Counted from the stretch's first letter, positions 33,205 to 42,602 are shown. The stretch is 59,674 bases of DNA from CAXYVC01 sp964292295 (GCA_964292295.1 CAXYVC010000003.1:1-59674), one strand, 5' to 3'. Notes: generated from the sequence alone by a model not told the origin. A program made the numbers and translations.

Positions 33205-36200
33205 GTGAGCCAGACGTGGCTTCTCGGCGGGCGGCGCTTCGCCCAGGGGCGCGAGCTGGAGCGCCGCCCCGGCTGCGCCTGGCACCTGGTGCACGGAGAG
33301 GACCGAAGCTGGCTCCTCCAGCTCTGGGCGCCCCGCCCCGATCCCCGGGAGCTGGACCGCCTCCGGGAGGTGCACCTCCAGCGCTTCCTGGCGCCGGAAC
33401 CCTGGGACCCCTGGGAGAGCCGCTTCGGCCACGACGCGGACAAGGCCTGGCTGCTCCAGCCCCTCTCCGGCGCTCCCCTTTCGGCCCTCTGGCCCGGCTG
33501 GTCCCTGGCCGCACGGAGGGCCTTCCTGGCCCGGCTGCACGCCCTTCTGCGCACGGGCCACGCCCCCCGCCTGCTGGACCCGGATACCGTAGGCATCCAA
33601 CCCGGGCGCCTGCTTCTGCCCCGCGTCCTGGGGGAGCCTCCCCGCAGCGCCGAGCAGCTGGTGCGGGACCTCAAGGCCCTGGGCGCCCCGGCCGGGGGCG
33701 AGCCTCCCCTCTTCGACGAGGCGCCCTCCCTGGCCGGGGACTGGCCGCGGCCCCTCCGGGGCCGGAGCCGGGAACTCACCTACCTCAAGAGCCTGGCGCT
33801 CGGCTTCGCGGCGCCGGTCCCCATGGAGCGCGTGATCGTCCTGTCGGGAGAGGAGGGCCAGGACCAGGAGCGCCTGGCGGCCTGGACCGCCGCCGCCGCC
33901 GAGACCGAGGGGCTCTGGGTCGCCCGCCACGAGGCCGCACCTGGCGAGGCTCCGGGCGCCCTGCCCGCGCGGCTGCTTCAGGATCTCCTCCAGGGCCTGG
34001 AGGCGGACTTCTACGCCCGCAACCCCGACACGGCCCGGGCCCTGTCGCGCCGCCTGGAGGCCTTCGCCTTCCTGCGGGGCCCCTGGCGGGAAGCCGAGCG
34101 CGGCCCCCTAGCCCCGGAGGAGCGGGAGGCCTTCCTGAAGGTGCTGGACTTCGCCGCCGAACTCCACCCCCGCCTGGTGATGGTCACGGGCCTGGAGTGC
34201 GCCGATCCCGCCCCCCAGGCCGCCCCCGCGGGGCTGGTGCGCCGCAGCCGCCTGCCCTGGCTGCTGAGCGCGGCCGCCCCGACGCCCGCCGCCCTTCCCC
34301 GGGCGCTCTTCGGGGCCCTGCGGGGCGTGCCGGACACGGCCTTCGTGGCGCCCGGGCGCCTGGAGGACGCCGAGCTCCGCGCGGTGGCGGAGGATCTCCT
34401 GGGCCCCCACGCCCTGCCCGAGGCCTACCTGGAGGCGGCCTGCCGGGAGAGCCTCGGCAACCCGGGGCTGCTCCAGCGCGTCCTGGAACTGGCCCAGCTC
34501 CAGGGGGAGCTCCTGCGCCGCGAGGACCGGTGGGGAGTCGCGGAGGACGCGGCCCCGCCCCGCATCCGGGAGGACCTCGCCGCGGGCATCCTGGAGGGCC
34601 GCCTGCATCGCCTGGGCACCGCCGCGCTCACCGTGGTGCGCCTCCTGGCCCTCGCGGAGCAGCCCCTGGACCAGGCCATCCTGGGGCACGCCCTGGGCCT
34701 CGCCGGAGATCCCCTCGAGGATGCCCTGCGGCCCGCCCTGGCCGCCCACATCGTGGTGCTGAAGGAAGGCCACGCCTCCCTGGCGGACCCGCGGCTCCGG
34801 GAGCTGGCCCGGACGGGCCTCCCGCCCGGGGAGACGCGGCGCCTGGCCCGGGGCCTCCTCAAGGCCCTGGACGGCGCCGCCGGCCATCCTACCCTGTCCG
34901 TGGGCCTGCGCGCGCTGGCCTCCGACCCCGCCACCGCCCTGGCCCAGGTGCTGGAGGCGGCGGAGCGCCACCTGCCGGAACCCCTGGAGGCAGAGCGCGT
35001 GCTCCAGCAGGCCCTGGCCCTGAATCCGGCGCTGCCCCAGCGGGCGCAGCTGTGGGAGTTCCTCTCCGACGCCTGGGCTGCGGCGCCGGGCGGGCAGGGG
35101 GCCCCGGGCGAGTCGCCCCGCATCCCGGCCCTCGAGGCCCTCGGGCGGGCCCAGACGATCCTCGAGGGCCTGCCCAACGAGACCGAGGCCCTGGCCCGGG
35201 TGCTCCGCAAGCGCGCCCTGCTGGAGCTGGAGCTGCGCCGCCTCCCGGAGGCCCTGGCCAGCATCCAGACCGCCGCCGCCTGCCTGGCGAAGCTCCCCCG
35301 GCACCCCGAGCAGGCGCGCCTGCGCCTGGCCCTGGGACGGATCCACCTGATGGAGGGCCACCCGGGCAAGGGGGTGAAGGCGCTGGAGGAAGGCCTCCAG
35401 CTGCTCCAGGCTTGCGAAGAGGCAGGCTGCGCCCGGGACACGGGCCTCCTCCTGCTGGAGCTGGGGTGCGCCCAGGCGGAGCGCGGCCAGTTCCAGCGGG
35501 GCCTCGCCAGCCTGCGGAACGCCCAGCGCCTCCTGGAGACGGAGCGAGCCCACGGGCCCCTGTCCCGGGTATTCCTGGCCACCGCCTCCGTCCACCAGCT
35601 CCTGGGTCAGGCGGATACCGCCCACGACGCCCTTCGGGAAGCCCTGGGCCTCGCCAAGGGGGCCGGGGACGCGGAGGCCATCGCCTGCGGCCACCTCCAG
35701 GCCGGCATCGCCCGGAGCCGCGAGCAGAGCCTGGGCCCCGCCCTCGCCCACCTGGAGGAGGCCCAGGCGCGCCTTTCCCGCCTCGGCGACCGCCCCGGCG
35801 CCGCCCGGGCCCGGGCCTGGCGCGCCCGCACCCTGGCGGCCCTGGGGGACGGGGTGCATGCGGACATGGAGCTGGCCCAGGCCCTCGCCGTTCCCTCCGC
35901 GCGCCTCAGCGCCGCGGAGCGCGGGGAGCACGCCTTCCTGCAGGCGGAGATCGCCGGTTTCCGGGAGGCCTGGACGGACGCGGCGCGCCTCTACGCCGAG
36001 GCCGCCAGGGTCTTCGGCGCGGCGGGCCTGGCCTGGCGGGAATGCCTGGCCCGGCTGCGCACCATCCAGGCGGAAGCCCAGGGGGCCGAGGCCCGGGGGG
36101 CGGGAAACCTGGACGCGCCCTGGTCCCTCCTTGAGGCCCTGAAGGCTCCGTCGGAGGGAGCGGGCTCCCGCTGGCTGGACCTGGAGTGGCACCGCGCCCA

Positions 36201-36609
36201 CGCCCTGCTCCTGTCCGCCACCTCTGCCGGACGGGGCTCCTTGGGCTCCCAGGGCCTCGCCGCCTGGAGCGAGGTGCTGGCGGCCGCCCGGGAGCTGCGC
36301 TTCCCCGCCCTCACCCTGGAAGCCAACGCCGGCTGCGCCCGGATCCTCCTGGAGCAGGGGGAGCACCTGGGGGCCGTCTCGCGCCTGCGGGAGGCTTTCG
36401 GGGCCCTGCAGGAGCTGTGGAGCCGGGTGCCGGAAGCCCACGCCGAGCGCTTCCTGGAGCGGCCAGACCTGCACCGCTTCCAGGCCACGCTCGCAGCCGC
36501 GGGTTTCCGCTTCGCGCTGCCCGAGCGACCGGAGCCTCTGTCAGACTGGACGCCCACCCAGGCGCTGGCCTCCGTGGGACCATCAGCCGAGGCACCCGAT
36601 GAGCCATGA
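33205..36609 (+). CDS. Large TPR-repeat protein with a degenerate kinase/AAA-like N-terminus
   Basis: 1134 residues, no signal peptide. The N-terminal about 190 residues look like a decayed protein-kinase-like lobe, ending in RGRSRELTYLKSLALG, the entry motif of AAA_16/STAND modules. The expected P-loop is present only as VLSGEEGQDQERL, without GK[ST], so ATP binding is doubtful. A helical STAND-like middle follows, then from about residue 620 to the end many TPR-type helix pairs (for example ALARVLRKRALLELELRRLPEALAS). The architecture recalls PknK/MalT-like signalling proteins that have lost enzymatic function and act as scaffolds. Start GTG 33205 (AGG upstream) is a judgement; panB overlaps its 3' end by 11 bases. 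Confidence 0.7.
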   Translation: MSQTWLLGGRRFAQGRELERRPGCAWHLVHGEDRSWLLQLWAPRPDPRELDRLREVHLQRFLAPEPWDPWESRFGHDADKAWLLQPLSGAPLSALWPGWSLAARRAFLARLHALLRTGHAPRLLDPDTVGIQPGRLLLPRVLGEPPRSAEQLVRDLKALGAPAGGEPPLFDEAPSLAGDWPRPLRGRSRELTYLKSLALGFAAPVPMERVIVLSGEEGQDQERLAAWTAAAAETEGLWVARHEAAPGEAPGALPARLLQDLLQGLEADFYARNPDTARALSRRLEAFAFLRGPWREAERGPLAPEEREAFLKVLDFAAELHPRLVMVTGLECADPAPQAAPAGLVRRSRLPWLLSAAAPTPAALPRALFGALRGVPDTAFVAPGRLEDAELRAVAEDLLGPHALPEAYLEAACRESLGNPGLLQRVLELAQLQGELLRREDRWGVAEDAAPPRIREDLAAGILEGRLHRLGTAALTVVRLLALAEQPLDQAILGHALGLAGDPLEDALRPALAAHIVVLKEGHASLADPRLRELARTGLPPGETRRLARGLLKALDGAAGHPTLSVGLRALASDPATALAQVLEAAERHLPEPLEAERVLQQALALNPALPQRAQLWEFLSDAWAAAPGGQGAPGESPRIPALEALGRAQTILEGLPNETEALARVLRKRALLELELRRLPEALASIQTAAACLAKLPRHPEQARLRLALGRIHLMEGHPGKGVKALEEGLQLLQACEEAGCARDTGLLLLELGCAQAERGQFQRGLASLRNAQRLLETERAHGPLSRVFLATASVHQLLGQADTAHDALREALGLAKGAGDAEAIACGHLQAGIARSREQSLGPALAHLEEAQARLSRLGDRPGAARARAWRARTLAALGDGVHADMELAQALAVPSARLSAAERGEHAFLQAEIAGFREAWTDAARLYAEAARVFGAAGLAWRECLARLRTIQAEAQGAEARGAGNLDAPWSLLEALKAPSEGAGSRWLDLEWHRAHALLLSATSAGRGSLGSQGLAAWSEVLAAARELRFPALTLEANAGCARILLEQGEHLGAVSRLREAFGALQELWSRVPEAHAERFLERPDLHRFQATLAAAGFRFALPERPEPLSDWTPTQALASVGPSAEAPDEP

Positions 36610-37483
36610 TTCCCAGGCGCGGAGCCAGGTGAGCATTCCGGATCTCCACCGGATGGCCCGGGAGGGCCAGCGCATCGCCATGACCACCGCCTACGACGCC
36701 GTCACCGCCCGCATCGCGGACGCCGCCGGGGTGGACGCCATCCTGGTGGGCGACAGCGTGGGAAATGTCTGCCTGGGTTTCGAGAACACCCTTCCCGTGA
36801 GCATGGCCATGATGCGCCACCACCTGGAGGCGGTGGCCCGCACCCGGCCCCGGGCCTTCCTGATGGCCGACATGCCCTACCTCAGCTACCACGTCTCCCG
36901 GGAGGAGACCGTGCGCCACGGCGGAGCTTTTCTTCAGGCGGGTGCCCAGGGCGTGAAGCTCGAGGGGGGCGCCAAGCGCCTGGAGGCGGTGAAGGCCCTC
37001 CTGGACGCCGAAGTCCCCGTCATGGGGCACCTGGGGCTCACCCCCCAGAGCTTCCACGCCATGGGTGGCTACCGGGTGCAGGCCCGGGAGGGACAGGCGG
37101 CCGTGAAGCTGCTGGAGGACGCCCTGCGCCTGCAGGACGCCGGCTGCTTCGCCGTGCTCCTGGAGGGCATTCCCGCCGAACTGGCCGCCCGGGTCACGGA
37201 GGAGCTGGAGGTCCCCACCATCGGCATCGGCGCCGGGGCCGCCTGCTCGGGACAGGTGCTGGTCTTCCATGACCTGCTGGGCCTCATCCCCGGCGAGGCC
37301 CCGAAGTTCGTGCGCCGGTACCTGGATGGCTACACGCTGACCGTGGACGCCATGTCCAGGTATGTCAATGACATCCGATCCTGCACGTTCCCGGGGCCCG
37401 CGGAATCCTATATGCTTCCAGAACCCGCCCGGGAGCTCCTGCGCGCGTGGCGGCCTCCGGTCGCTGGGGAGCCGGAAGCCTGA
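36599..37483 (+). CDS. panB: 3-methyl-2-oxobutanoate hydroxymethyltransferase
   Basis: First step of pantothenate synthesis: ketoisovalerate + 5,10-methylene-THF gives ketopantoate. The 294-residue TIM-barrel shows MTTAYDAVTARIADAAGVDAILVGDSVGN (metal and substrate site), MADMPYLSY, VKLEGG, MGHLGLTPQS, LLEGIP with the catalytic Glu, and TIGIGAG. It overlaps the preceding TPR gene by 11 bases. The panC start follows 22 bp after the stop. Confidence 0.97.
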   Translation: MSHDSQARSQVSIPDLHRMAREGQRIAMTTAYDAVTARIADAAGVDAILVGDSVGNVCLGFENTLPVSMAMMRHHLEAVARTRPRAFLMADMPYLSYHVSREETVRHGGAFLQAGAQGVKLEGGAKRLEAVKALLDAEVPVMGHLGLTPQSFHAMGGYRVQAREGQAAVKLLEDALRLQDAGCFAVLLEGIPAELAARVTEELEVPTIGIGAGAACSGQVLVFHDLLGLIPGEAPKFVRRYLDGYTLTVDAMSRYVNDIRSCTFPGPAESYMLPEPARELLRAWRPPVAGEPEA

Positions 37484-37505
37484 ATTCTTGGAGTCACGCC
37501 CTTCT

Positions 37506-38387
37506 ATGCGTATTGTCCGCACCATTCCCGAACTTCGTGCCCTGATCCGGACGCTCCGGGAAGGGGGGCAGCGGGTCGGGTTCGTGCCCACCATGGGCTT
37601 CCTCCACGAGGGGCACGCCGCGCTCATCCGCCACAGCACCTCCCGGTGCGACGCGACGGTGGTGAGCATCTTCGTGAATCCCACCCAGTTCGGCCCCGGG
37701 GAGGACCTGGCGCAGTACCCGCGGGACCTGGAGCGGGACCAGAACCTCTGCCTCCAGCTGGGCGTGAAGGTGCTCTTCCTGCCCGAGGTTTCGGAGGTCT
37801 ACCCCACCGGCTACACCACCTTCGTGGACCCCGGCCCCATGGCCGAGCGCCTCTGCGGCGCCTTCCGCCCGGGGCACTTCCGGGGCGCGGCCACGGTGGT
37901 GGCCAAGCTCTTCAACATGGTCCAGCCGGACCTCGCCTTCTTTGGCCAGAAGGACTTCCAGCAGTCCGTCATCATCCGGCGCATGGTTCGGGACCTGAAC
38001 CTGGCCGTGGACGTGGTCGTCGCCCCCACGGTGCGGGAGGCGGACGGCCTGGCCTTAAGCTCCCGCAACACCTACCTCGCTCCCGAGGCGCGTACGCGCG
38101 CGCTGGCCCTGAGCCGGGGGCTCTTCGCCGCGGAGGCCGCCTTCAAGGACGGCGAGCGGCGGGCGGAGGTGCTCCTGCAGACCGCCCGGGCCCAGCTCGG
38201 CGAGGTCGACGAGCTCCAGTACCTGGAGCTGGTCGACACCCAGACGCTCGACCCCCTGGCGGGCGAGCTCACCCGCACCGGCGCCCTCTGCGTGGCGGCC
38301 CGGGTGGGAAGGACCCGCCTGATCGACAACGTCATCCTCAGCCCCACCGACGAAGGCGTATCCTTCCTGCACCTGGACCCGCTCTAG
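37506..38387 (+). CDS. panC: Pantothenate synthetase
   Basis: ATP-dependent ligation of pantoate and beta-alanine, the last step of pantothenate synthesis. 293 residues with the nucleotidyltransferase motif FVPTMGFLHEGH, FVNPTQF, FFGQKDFQQSVIIRRM and the serine loop ALSSRNTYL. ATG 37506 gives the usual start (RIVRTIPELR). Third in the run panB-panC-(small gene)-panD; the supply of beta-alanine comes from panD 0.5 kb downstream. Confidence 0.97.
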   Translation: MRIVRTIPELRALIRTLREGGQRVGFVPTMGFLHEGHAALIRHSTSRCDATVVSIFVNPTQFGPGEDLAQYPRDLERDQNLCLQLGVKVLFLPEVSEVYPTGYTTFVDPGPMAERLCGAFRPGHFRGAATVVAKLFNMVQPDLAFFGQKDFQQSVIIRRMVRDLNLAVDVVVAPTVREADGLALSSRNTYLAPEARTRALALSRGLFAAEAAFKDGERRAEVLLQTARAQLGEVDELQYLELVDTQTLDPLAGELTRTGALCVAARVGRTRLIDNVILSPTDEGVSFLHLDPL

Positions 38388-38416
38388 AGTTCGGGCCGGG
38401 GAAGGAGGCCACCCCC

Positions 38417-38773
38417 ATGCTGCTGTCCCTGCTCGTGTCCCTTTCTGTGCTGGCAGCTCCCCCGGGGCACCGTGGCCATGGCGTCCCGCCGGGCCTCGCC
38501 AAGAAGGGCGGCCTGCCCCCGGGCCAGGCGAAAAAATCCCTTCCCCCCGGCCTCGCCCGGAAGTTCGGGCGTCGGCCCGAACGGCCCTGCATCGCCTTCG
38601 ATCCCGTCCGCACCGACCGGGCCTGGTTCCTGATCAACGGCCGCTGGGAACTCCGGGAGGGCCTGAAGGATCTGCACCTGGAGATCCGGGACAGCCTGCG
38701 CCTGCCCCCCAGCCCCCCGCCGGTGCCCCTGCCGAGGGTGGGCGTGGACCTGCACGTGGTCCTCTTCGATTGA
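38417..38773 (+). CDS. Small exported protein with PPGLAKK repeats
   Basis: 118 residues with a short signal peptide (MLLSLLVSLSVLA). Three or four copies of a PPG[LQ]AKK-like motif follow (VPPGLAKKG, LPPGQAKKS, LPPGLARKF), and then a C-terminal domain (WFLINGRWELREGLKDLHLEIRD). The lysine-rich proline repeats resemble periplasmic RcnB-like or DUF-type small proteins. GGAGG 8 bases before ATG 38417 supports translation. It lies within the pan gene run but has no obvious link to pantothenate. Confidence 0.65.
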   Translation: MLLSLLVSLSVLAAPPGHRGHGVPPGLAKKGGLPPGQAKKSLPPGLARKFGRRPERPCIAFDPVRTDRAWFLINGRWELREGLKDLHLEIRDSLRLPPSPPPVPLPRVGVDLHVVLFD

Positions 38774-38845
38774 ACCGCCCCCCGGGGCTGACGCATCCTA
38801 GAAGGGTTGGCCGGGACTCCTCCGGAGCCTGGACCGGGAGACACC

Positions 38846-39238
38846 ATGCTCAGACAGTTCCTTCTCGGCAAGATCCACCGCGCCACGGTCACCCGTGCCG
38901 ATCTCGACTACGTCGGCTCCATCACCCTGGACCCCCTGCTCATCGAAGCCGCCGGGTTCCTGGAGAACGAGAAGATCGACATCTATGACGTGACCAACGG
39001 CGCCCGCCTCTCCACCTACGTCATCCCCGGCACCCCCGGCAGCGGCGAGGTGGGCATCAACGGGGCGGCGGCGCACCTCGTGCGCGCGGGGGATCTGGTC
39101 ATCCTGGCCAGCTACGGCTACCTGGGGGACGAGGAAGCCCGCCAGCACCGCCCGAAGGTCGTGTTCGTGGACGCCGCCAACCGGATCACGACCCGCGCCT
39201 CCCAGGAGCGCACCCCTGCCGCAGCGGTGCGCATTTAA
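38846..39238 (+). CDS. panD: Aspartate 1-decarboxylase (pyruvoyl-dependent)
   Basis: Makes beta-alanine from aspartate for PanC. 130-residue proenzyme; self-cleavage is expected between Gly24 and Ser25 in YVGSITLD, converting Ser25 to the pyruvoyl group. Other family blocks are KIHRATVT, NGARLSTYVIPG and GAAAHLV. ATG 38846 fits the family length; an upstream in-frame ATG at 38807 has no homology. TAA stop at 39236. Confidence 0.96.
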   Translation: MLRQFLLGKIHRATVTRADLDYVGSITLDPLLIEAAGFLENEKIDIYDVTNGARLSTYVIPGTPGSGEVGINGAAAHLVRAGDLVILASYGYLGDEEARQHRPKVVFVDAANRITTRASQERTPAAAVRI

Positions 39239-39342
39239 AAATTTCATAGCACGCAGCGTGAGACCTCCGGTTCTGGTACGGGCCGGCAGGGCGAGGGAAG
39301 CCGCAGGACGCGTCTTCGCCGGGTTCGAGAGAGGTTAAAACC

Positions 39343-40836
39343 ATGGAGATCCGCCGCTCGCTGGTGGTCAACGCGACGCCCCTGGAAACGCGCATCGCCT
39401 TGCTGGAAAACGGCCAGGTTTGCGAATTGTTCATTGAGCGCAGCTCCCATGTCACCCAGGTGGGGCACGTCTACAAGGGGCGCGTGGCCAAGCTGCTCCA
39501 GGGCATGCAGAGCGCCTTCGTGTCCATCGGCGGCCCCAAGGACGGCTTCCTCTACCTCGACGAGCTGGAGTCCCACCAGCTGGACGGGGAGGAGGAGGAC
39601 GACGAGGTGGGCGAGGAGCTGGAGGGCCCGCCCGTGAGCCTTCCGCCCCTGAAGGAGGGGGAGGAGGCCCTGGTCCAGGTGGTCAAGGACCCCATCGGCA
39701 CCAAGGGGCCCCGCCTCAGCCGCCACCTGAGCTTCCCCGGCCGCTTCCTGGTCTTCATGCCCGGCATCGACCACGTGGGCATCAGCCGGAAGATCACCGA
39801 TCCCGTGGAGCGCGAGCGCCTGCGCGCCCTGGTGCGCAGCCATGCCCAGCCGGGCGAGGGTTTCATCGTGCGCACCGCCGCCATCGGCGAGAAGGACGAG
39901 GACCTCGTCTCCGACGTGGCCGCCCTCCGGGAGGTCTGGGCCGAGGTGCGGGAGCGCGCCCGCTGCTGCCCGGCCCCCTGCCTGCTGTGGCAGGACATGG
40001 GGCTCCTCCAGAAGGTCCTGCGGGACCTTTTCCGCGAGGAGGTCTCTTCCTTCTGGGTGGACACGGACGAGGCCTACCGGGAGGTGGTGGACTTCGTGGG
40101 GCGCCTGCACCCCGAGTGGGTGGAGCGGGTGAAGCGCTTCAGCAGCGACATGCCGATCTTCGAGGCCTTCAGCATCGAGAAGGAGGTGGAGGCCGCCCGG
40201 CATTCCAAGGTGCCCCTGCGCCATGGGGGTTCCATCGTCCTGAACCAGACCGAGGCCCTGGTCAGCGTGGACGTGAACACCGGCAAGTTCGTGGGGAAGA
40301 AGGACCTGGAGGAGACGGTCTACCTCACGAACCTGGAGGCCATCCCCGAGATCGTGCGCCAGCTGCGCCTGCGCAACCTGGGCGGCATCGTCGTCATCGA
40401 CTTCATCGACATGATGGATCCCGAGCACCGCGCCGGCGTCATGGCCCGCCTCCAGGAGGAGCTGCAGCGGGACCGCAACCACGCCCGCGCCTCGGGCATC
40501 AGCGAGTTCGGCCTGGTGGAGATGACCCGCAAGCGCACCGGCCCCAGCCTGGAGCGGCAGCTCACGCGCCCCTGCCCGCACTGCGAGGGGACCGGCCGCC
40601 TGGTGAGCTCCGAGACCGTGATGCTGGACGTCTACCGCGAGCTGGCCCGCCGGGGCGAGGCCATGCGCGGCTGCACGGTGCGCCTCACCCTGCCCCCCGA
40701 CCTGCGGGCCGAGCTGGCCCCGGAGACCCGCGAGGGGGTGGCCCAGCTGGCCCGGGCCTTCGGCGCCCAGCTCGCCTGGATCGAGCGCGAAGGCCCCCGC
40801 CACGCGGTGGACTTCGAACTCCTGCCCCCCAAATGA
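39343..40836 (+). CDS. rng: Ribonuclease G (RNase E/G family)
   Basis: Endoribonuclease for rRNA maturation and mRNA decay. The 497-residue protein is of RNase G length, lacking the long C-terminal scaffold of RNase E. It has an S1 domain (VGHVYKGRVAKLLQGMQSAFVSIG, interrupted by an acidic loop GEEEDDEVGEELEG at about residues 82-96). The DNase-like catalytic Asp residues are in VSVDVNTGKF and VVIDFIDM, and the zinc-link is CPHCEGTG. The ATG is preceded by GAGAGG. It heads a run with the deaminase and ureohydrolase genes. Confidence 0.95.
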   Translation: MEIRRSLVVNATPLETRIALLENGQVCELFIERSSHVTQVGHVYKGRVAKLLQGMQSAFVSIGGPKDGFLYLDELESHQLDGEEEDDEVGEELEGPPVSLPPLKEGEEALVQVVKDPIGTKGPRLSRHLSFPGRFLVFMPGIDHVGISRKITDPVERERLRALVRSHAQPGEGFIVRTAAIGEKDEDLVSDVAALREVWAEVRERARCCPAPCLLWQDMGLLQKVLRDLFREEVSSFWVDTDEAYREVVDFVGRLHPEWVERVKRFSSDMPIFEAFSIEKEVEAARHSKVPLRHGGSIVLNQTEALVSVDVNTGKFVGKKDLEETVYLTNLEAIPEIVRQLRLRNLGGIVVIDFIDMMDPEHRAGVMARLQEELQRDRNHARASGISEFGLVEMTRKRTGPSLERQLTRPCPHCEGTGRLVSSETVMLDVYRELARRGEAMRGCTVRLTLPPDLRAELAPETREGVAQLARAFGAQLAWIEREGPRHAVDFELLPPK

Positions 40837-40846
40837 CGGAGGTCCC

Positions 40847-41308
40847 ATGACCGCGCCCCAGGAACGCAGCGCCCGCAGCCGCCTCAAGGACGAGGTCTTC
40901 CTGCGCATGGCCCTGGAGATCAGCCGCCTGGGAACCTGCTGCCGCCTGAAGGTGGGCGCCATCCTGCTGCGGCCGGACGGCGGCGTGGCCGCCGCGGGCT
41001 TCAACGGCGCCCTGCCCGGCATGCCCCACTGCACACCGGACACCTGCGGCCCGGGCCAGCGCTGCCTGCACACCAGCCACGCCGAGGAGAACGCCCTGGG
41101 CTTCTGCGACGGCCTCGTGGCCACCGCCTACGTCACCGACGAGCCCTGCCTCACCTGCACCCGCGCCCTCGTGCGCCGCGGCGTGCGCCGCGTGGTCTTC
41201 CTGCGGCCCTACGCCAGCATGGCCGAGCAGGAGCGCACCGAGCGCCAGGCCATCCTCGACCACTTCGCCGTGGCCTGGGAGCGGATGGACCTTCCTTCCC
41301 AAGACTGA
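40847..41308 (+). CDS. Deoxycytidylate (dCMP)-deaminase family protein
   Basis: 153-residue zinc deaminase. The zinc/proton-shuttle motif is HAEENAL and the second motif is PCLTCTRAL. A further Cys/His group (HCTPDTCGPGQRC) is typical of dCMP deaminase/ComEB proteins and may bind a structural zinc. It converts dCMP to dUMP for dTTP synthesis. It starts 10 bp after the rng stop with GGAGG upstream, so translation is probably coupled. Confidence 0.9.
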   Translation: MTAPQERSARSRLKDEVFLRMALEISRLGTCCRLKVGAILLRPDGGVAAAGFNGALPGMPHCTPDTCGPGQRCLHTSHAEENALGFCDGLVATAYVTDEPCLTCTRALVRRGVRRVVFLRPYASMAEQERTERQAILDHFAVAWERMDLPSQD

Positions 41309-41322
41309 CCCGCGAGGCTCCC

Positions 41323-42183
41323 ATGTCCCACACCTTCGTTCCCCCCTTCTTCCTGGGCAGCTGCGATCCCGCGGAGGCCGACATCGCCCTTTTCGGAGTG
41401 TGCTGGGACGGCACCAGCAGCTTCAAGGCAGGCAGCCGCTTCGCGGGCTTCGCCGTGCGGGAGGCCTCCTTCGGCATGGAGGAGTTCAGCTTCTACCAGC
41501 AGGCCTCGCTGATGGACGTGCGCTACGCCGACCTGGGCGACCTCTTCCTGCCCCCCGGCCAGAAGGAGCGCGTGCTGGCGGACATCGGCGGCGCCGTGCG
41601 GGAGCTGCGCGCGAAGAAACTCTTCCCCCTCGCGTTTGGAGGCGAGCACCTCGTGGCGCTGCCCCTCATCCTGGCCGCCTTCGACGAGCATCCGGACCTG
41701 GCGCTGATCCACTTCGACGCCCACGCGGACCTGCGGCCCGAGATGTGGGACGACCCCCTCACCCACGCCACCGTGATCGCGCGCGCGGCGGACAAGATCG
41801 GCTGGAAGAACCTCTTCCAGTTCGGCATCCGCTCGGGCTCCGCGGAGGAGTGGGAGCTCGCGCAGCGCCACGGAACCCAGCACCCCTTCTCGGTGGAGGC
41901 CATCGACGCGGTGCTGGAGCGCCTGGGCGACCGGCCCCTGTACGTCACGCTGGACATGGACGTGCTCGACCCCAGCCTCTACCCCGGCACCGGCACGCCG
42001 GAGCCCGGCGGCATCACCTGGAACGTTCTGATCGAGGGCCTGAAGCGCTTCCGCGGCAGGCGGCTGGTGGGGATGGACTGCCTGGAACTGGCCCCGCACT
42101 ACGATCCCACCGGGGTCTCGGCCATGGCCATGGCGAAGACGCTGCGCGAGATGATCCTGCTGGCCCACCAGCGGAAGCGCTGA
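41323..42183 (+). CDS. speB: Ureohydrolase (agmatinase/arginase family)
   Basis: 286-residue dimanganese hydrolase. Metal-binding motifs are GGEHLV, FDAHADLRPEM and LDMDVLDPS, the full ureohydrolase set. Length and SFYQQASLMDVRYADLGD resemble agmatinases (agmatine to putrescine + urea) rather than arginases, but substrate cannot be proven from sequence. It follows the deaminase by 14 bp. A large hairpin ends the transcript. Confidence 0.88.
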   Translation: MSHTFVPPFFLGSCDPAEADIALFGVCWDGTSSFKAGSRFAGFAVREASFGMEEFSFYQQASLMDVRYADLGDLFLPPGQKERVLADIGGAVRELRAKKLFPLAFGGEHLVALPLILAAFDEHPDLALIHFDAHADLRPEMWDDPLTHATVIARAADKIGWKNLFQFGIRSGSAEEWELAQRHGTQHPFSVEAIDAVLERLGDRPLYVTLDMDVLDPSLYPGTGTPEPGGITWNVLIEGLKRFRGRRLVGMDCLELAPHYDPTGVSAMAMAKTLREMILLAHQRKR

Positions 42184-42193
42184 AGGGTTTCCC

Positions 42194-42234
42194 CTGCACG
42201 GGAAGGGCCGCTTTCCGCGGCCCTTCGCGTGCAG
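42194..42234. terminator. Strong bidirectional terminator hairpin
   Basis: 18-bp stem with one mismatch (arms 42194-42211 and 42217-42234), loop TTTCC, lying between the stops of the convergent ureohydrolase and HU/IHF genes. Confidence 0.88.
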
Positions 42235-42249
42235 AGGGCGCAGCCCTGC

Positions 42250-42525
42250 TCAGGGAAGCTCGATGTCCCGGAGGTCCTTGCCGGGCTTGAACCGGATGCT
42301 GCGGCCCTTGGGGATCTCCACGCTCTCGCCCGTCTTGATGTTGCGGCCCAGGCCGCGCTTGCGCGGGCGGGGCTCGAAGACGCCGAAGCCGCGGATCTCG
42401 ATGCGATCCCCCTCCAGCAGGGCCTTCTTCATGCGGTCCGTGAGCAGGTCCACCACCTGCAACGCGGTGGCCTTGGACACGGGAAGCGTCTGCATCAGCG
42501 CGGTGGCGATGTCGATCTTGATCAT
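42250..42525 (-). CDS. HU/IHF-family DNA-binding protein
   Basis: 91-residue nucleoid protein. Helices KIDIATALMQTLPVSKATALQVVDLLTDRM are followed by the DNA-binding arm RGFGVFEPRPRKRGLGRNIKTGE with the intercalating Pro and the terminal RFKPGKDLRD. Closer to IHF than to E. coli HU by the length of the arm, but members of the family cannot be separated firmly. Transcribed alone, downstream of nothing, with a strong terminator at its end. Confidence 0.92.
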   Translation of the reverse strand: MIKIDIATALMQTLPVSKATALQVVDLLTDRMKKALLEGDRIEIRGFGVFEPRPRKRGLGRNIKTGESVEIPKGRSIRFKPGKDLRDIELP

Positions 42526-42602
42526 GGAGGCCTCGGCCGTGGGAAGCCCTCCAGTTCTAGCAGGGTGTCCGGCCTGGAGGAAGGGGGATTGTCACCCTTC
42601 TC

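Noticed and set aside
39239..39342. Possible riboswitch or small RNA before rng
   Set aside because: Only a short leader with a ribosome site; no conserved structure seen by eye.
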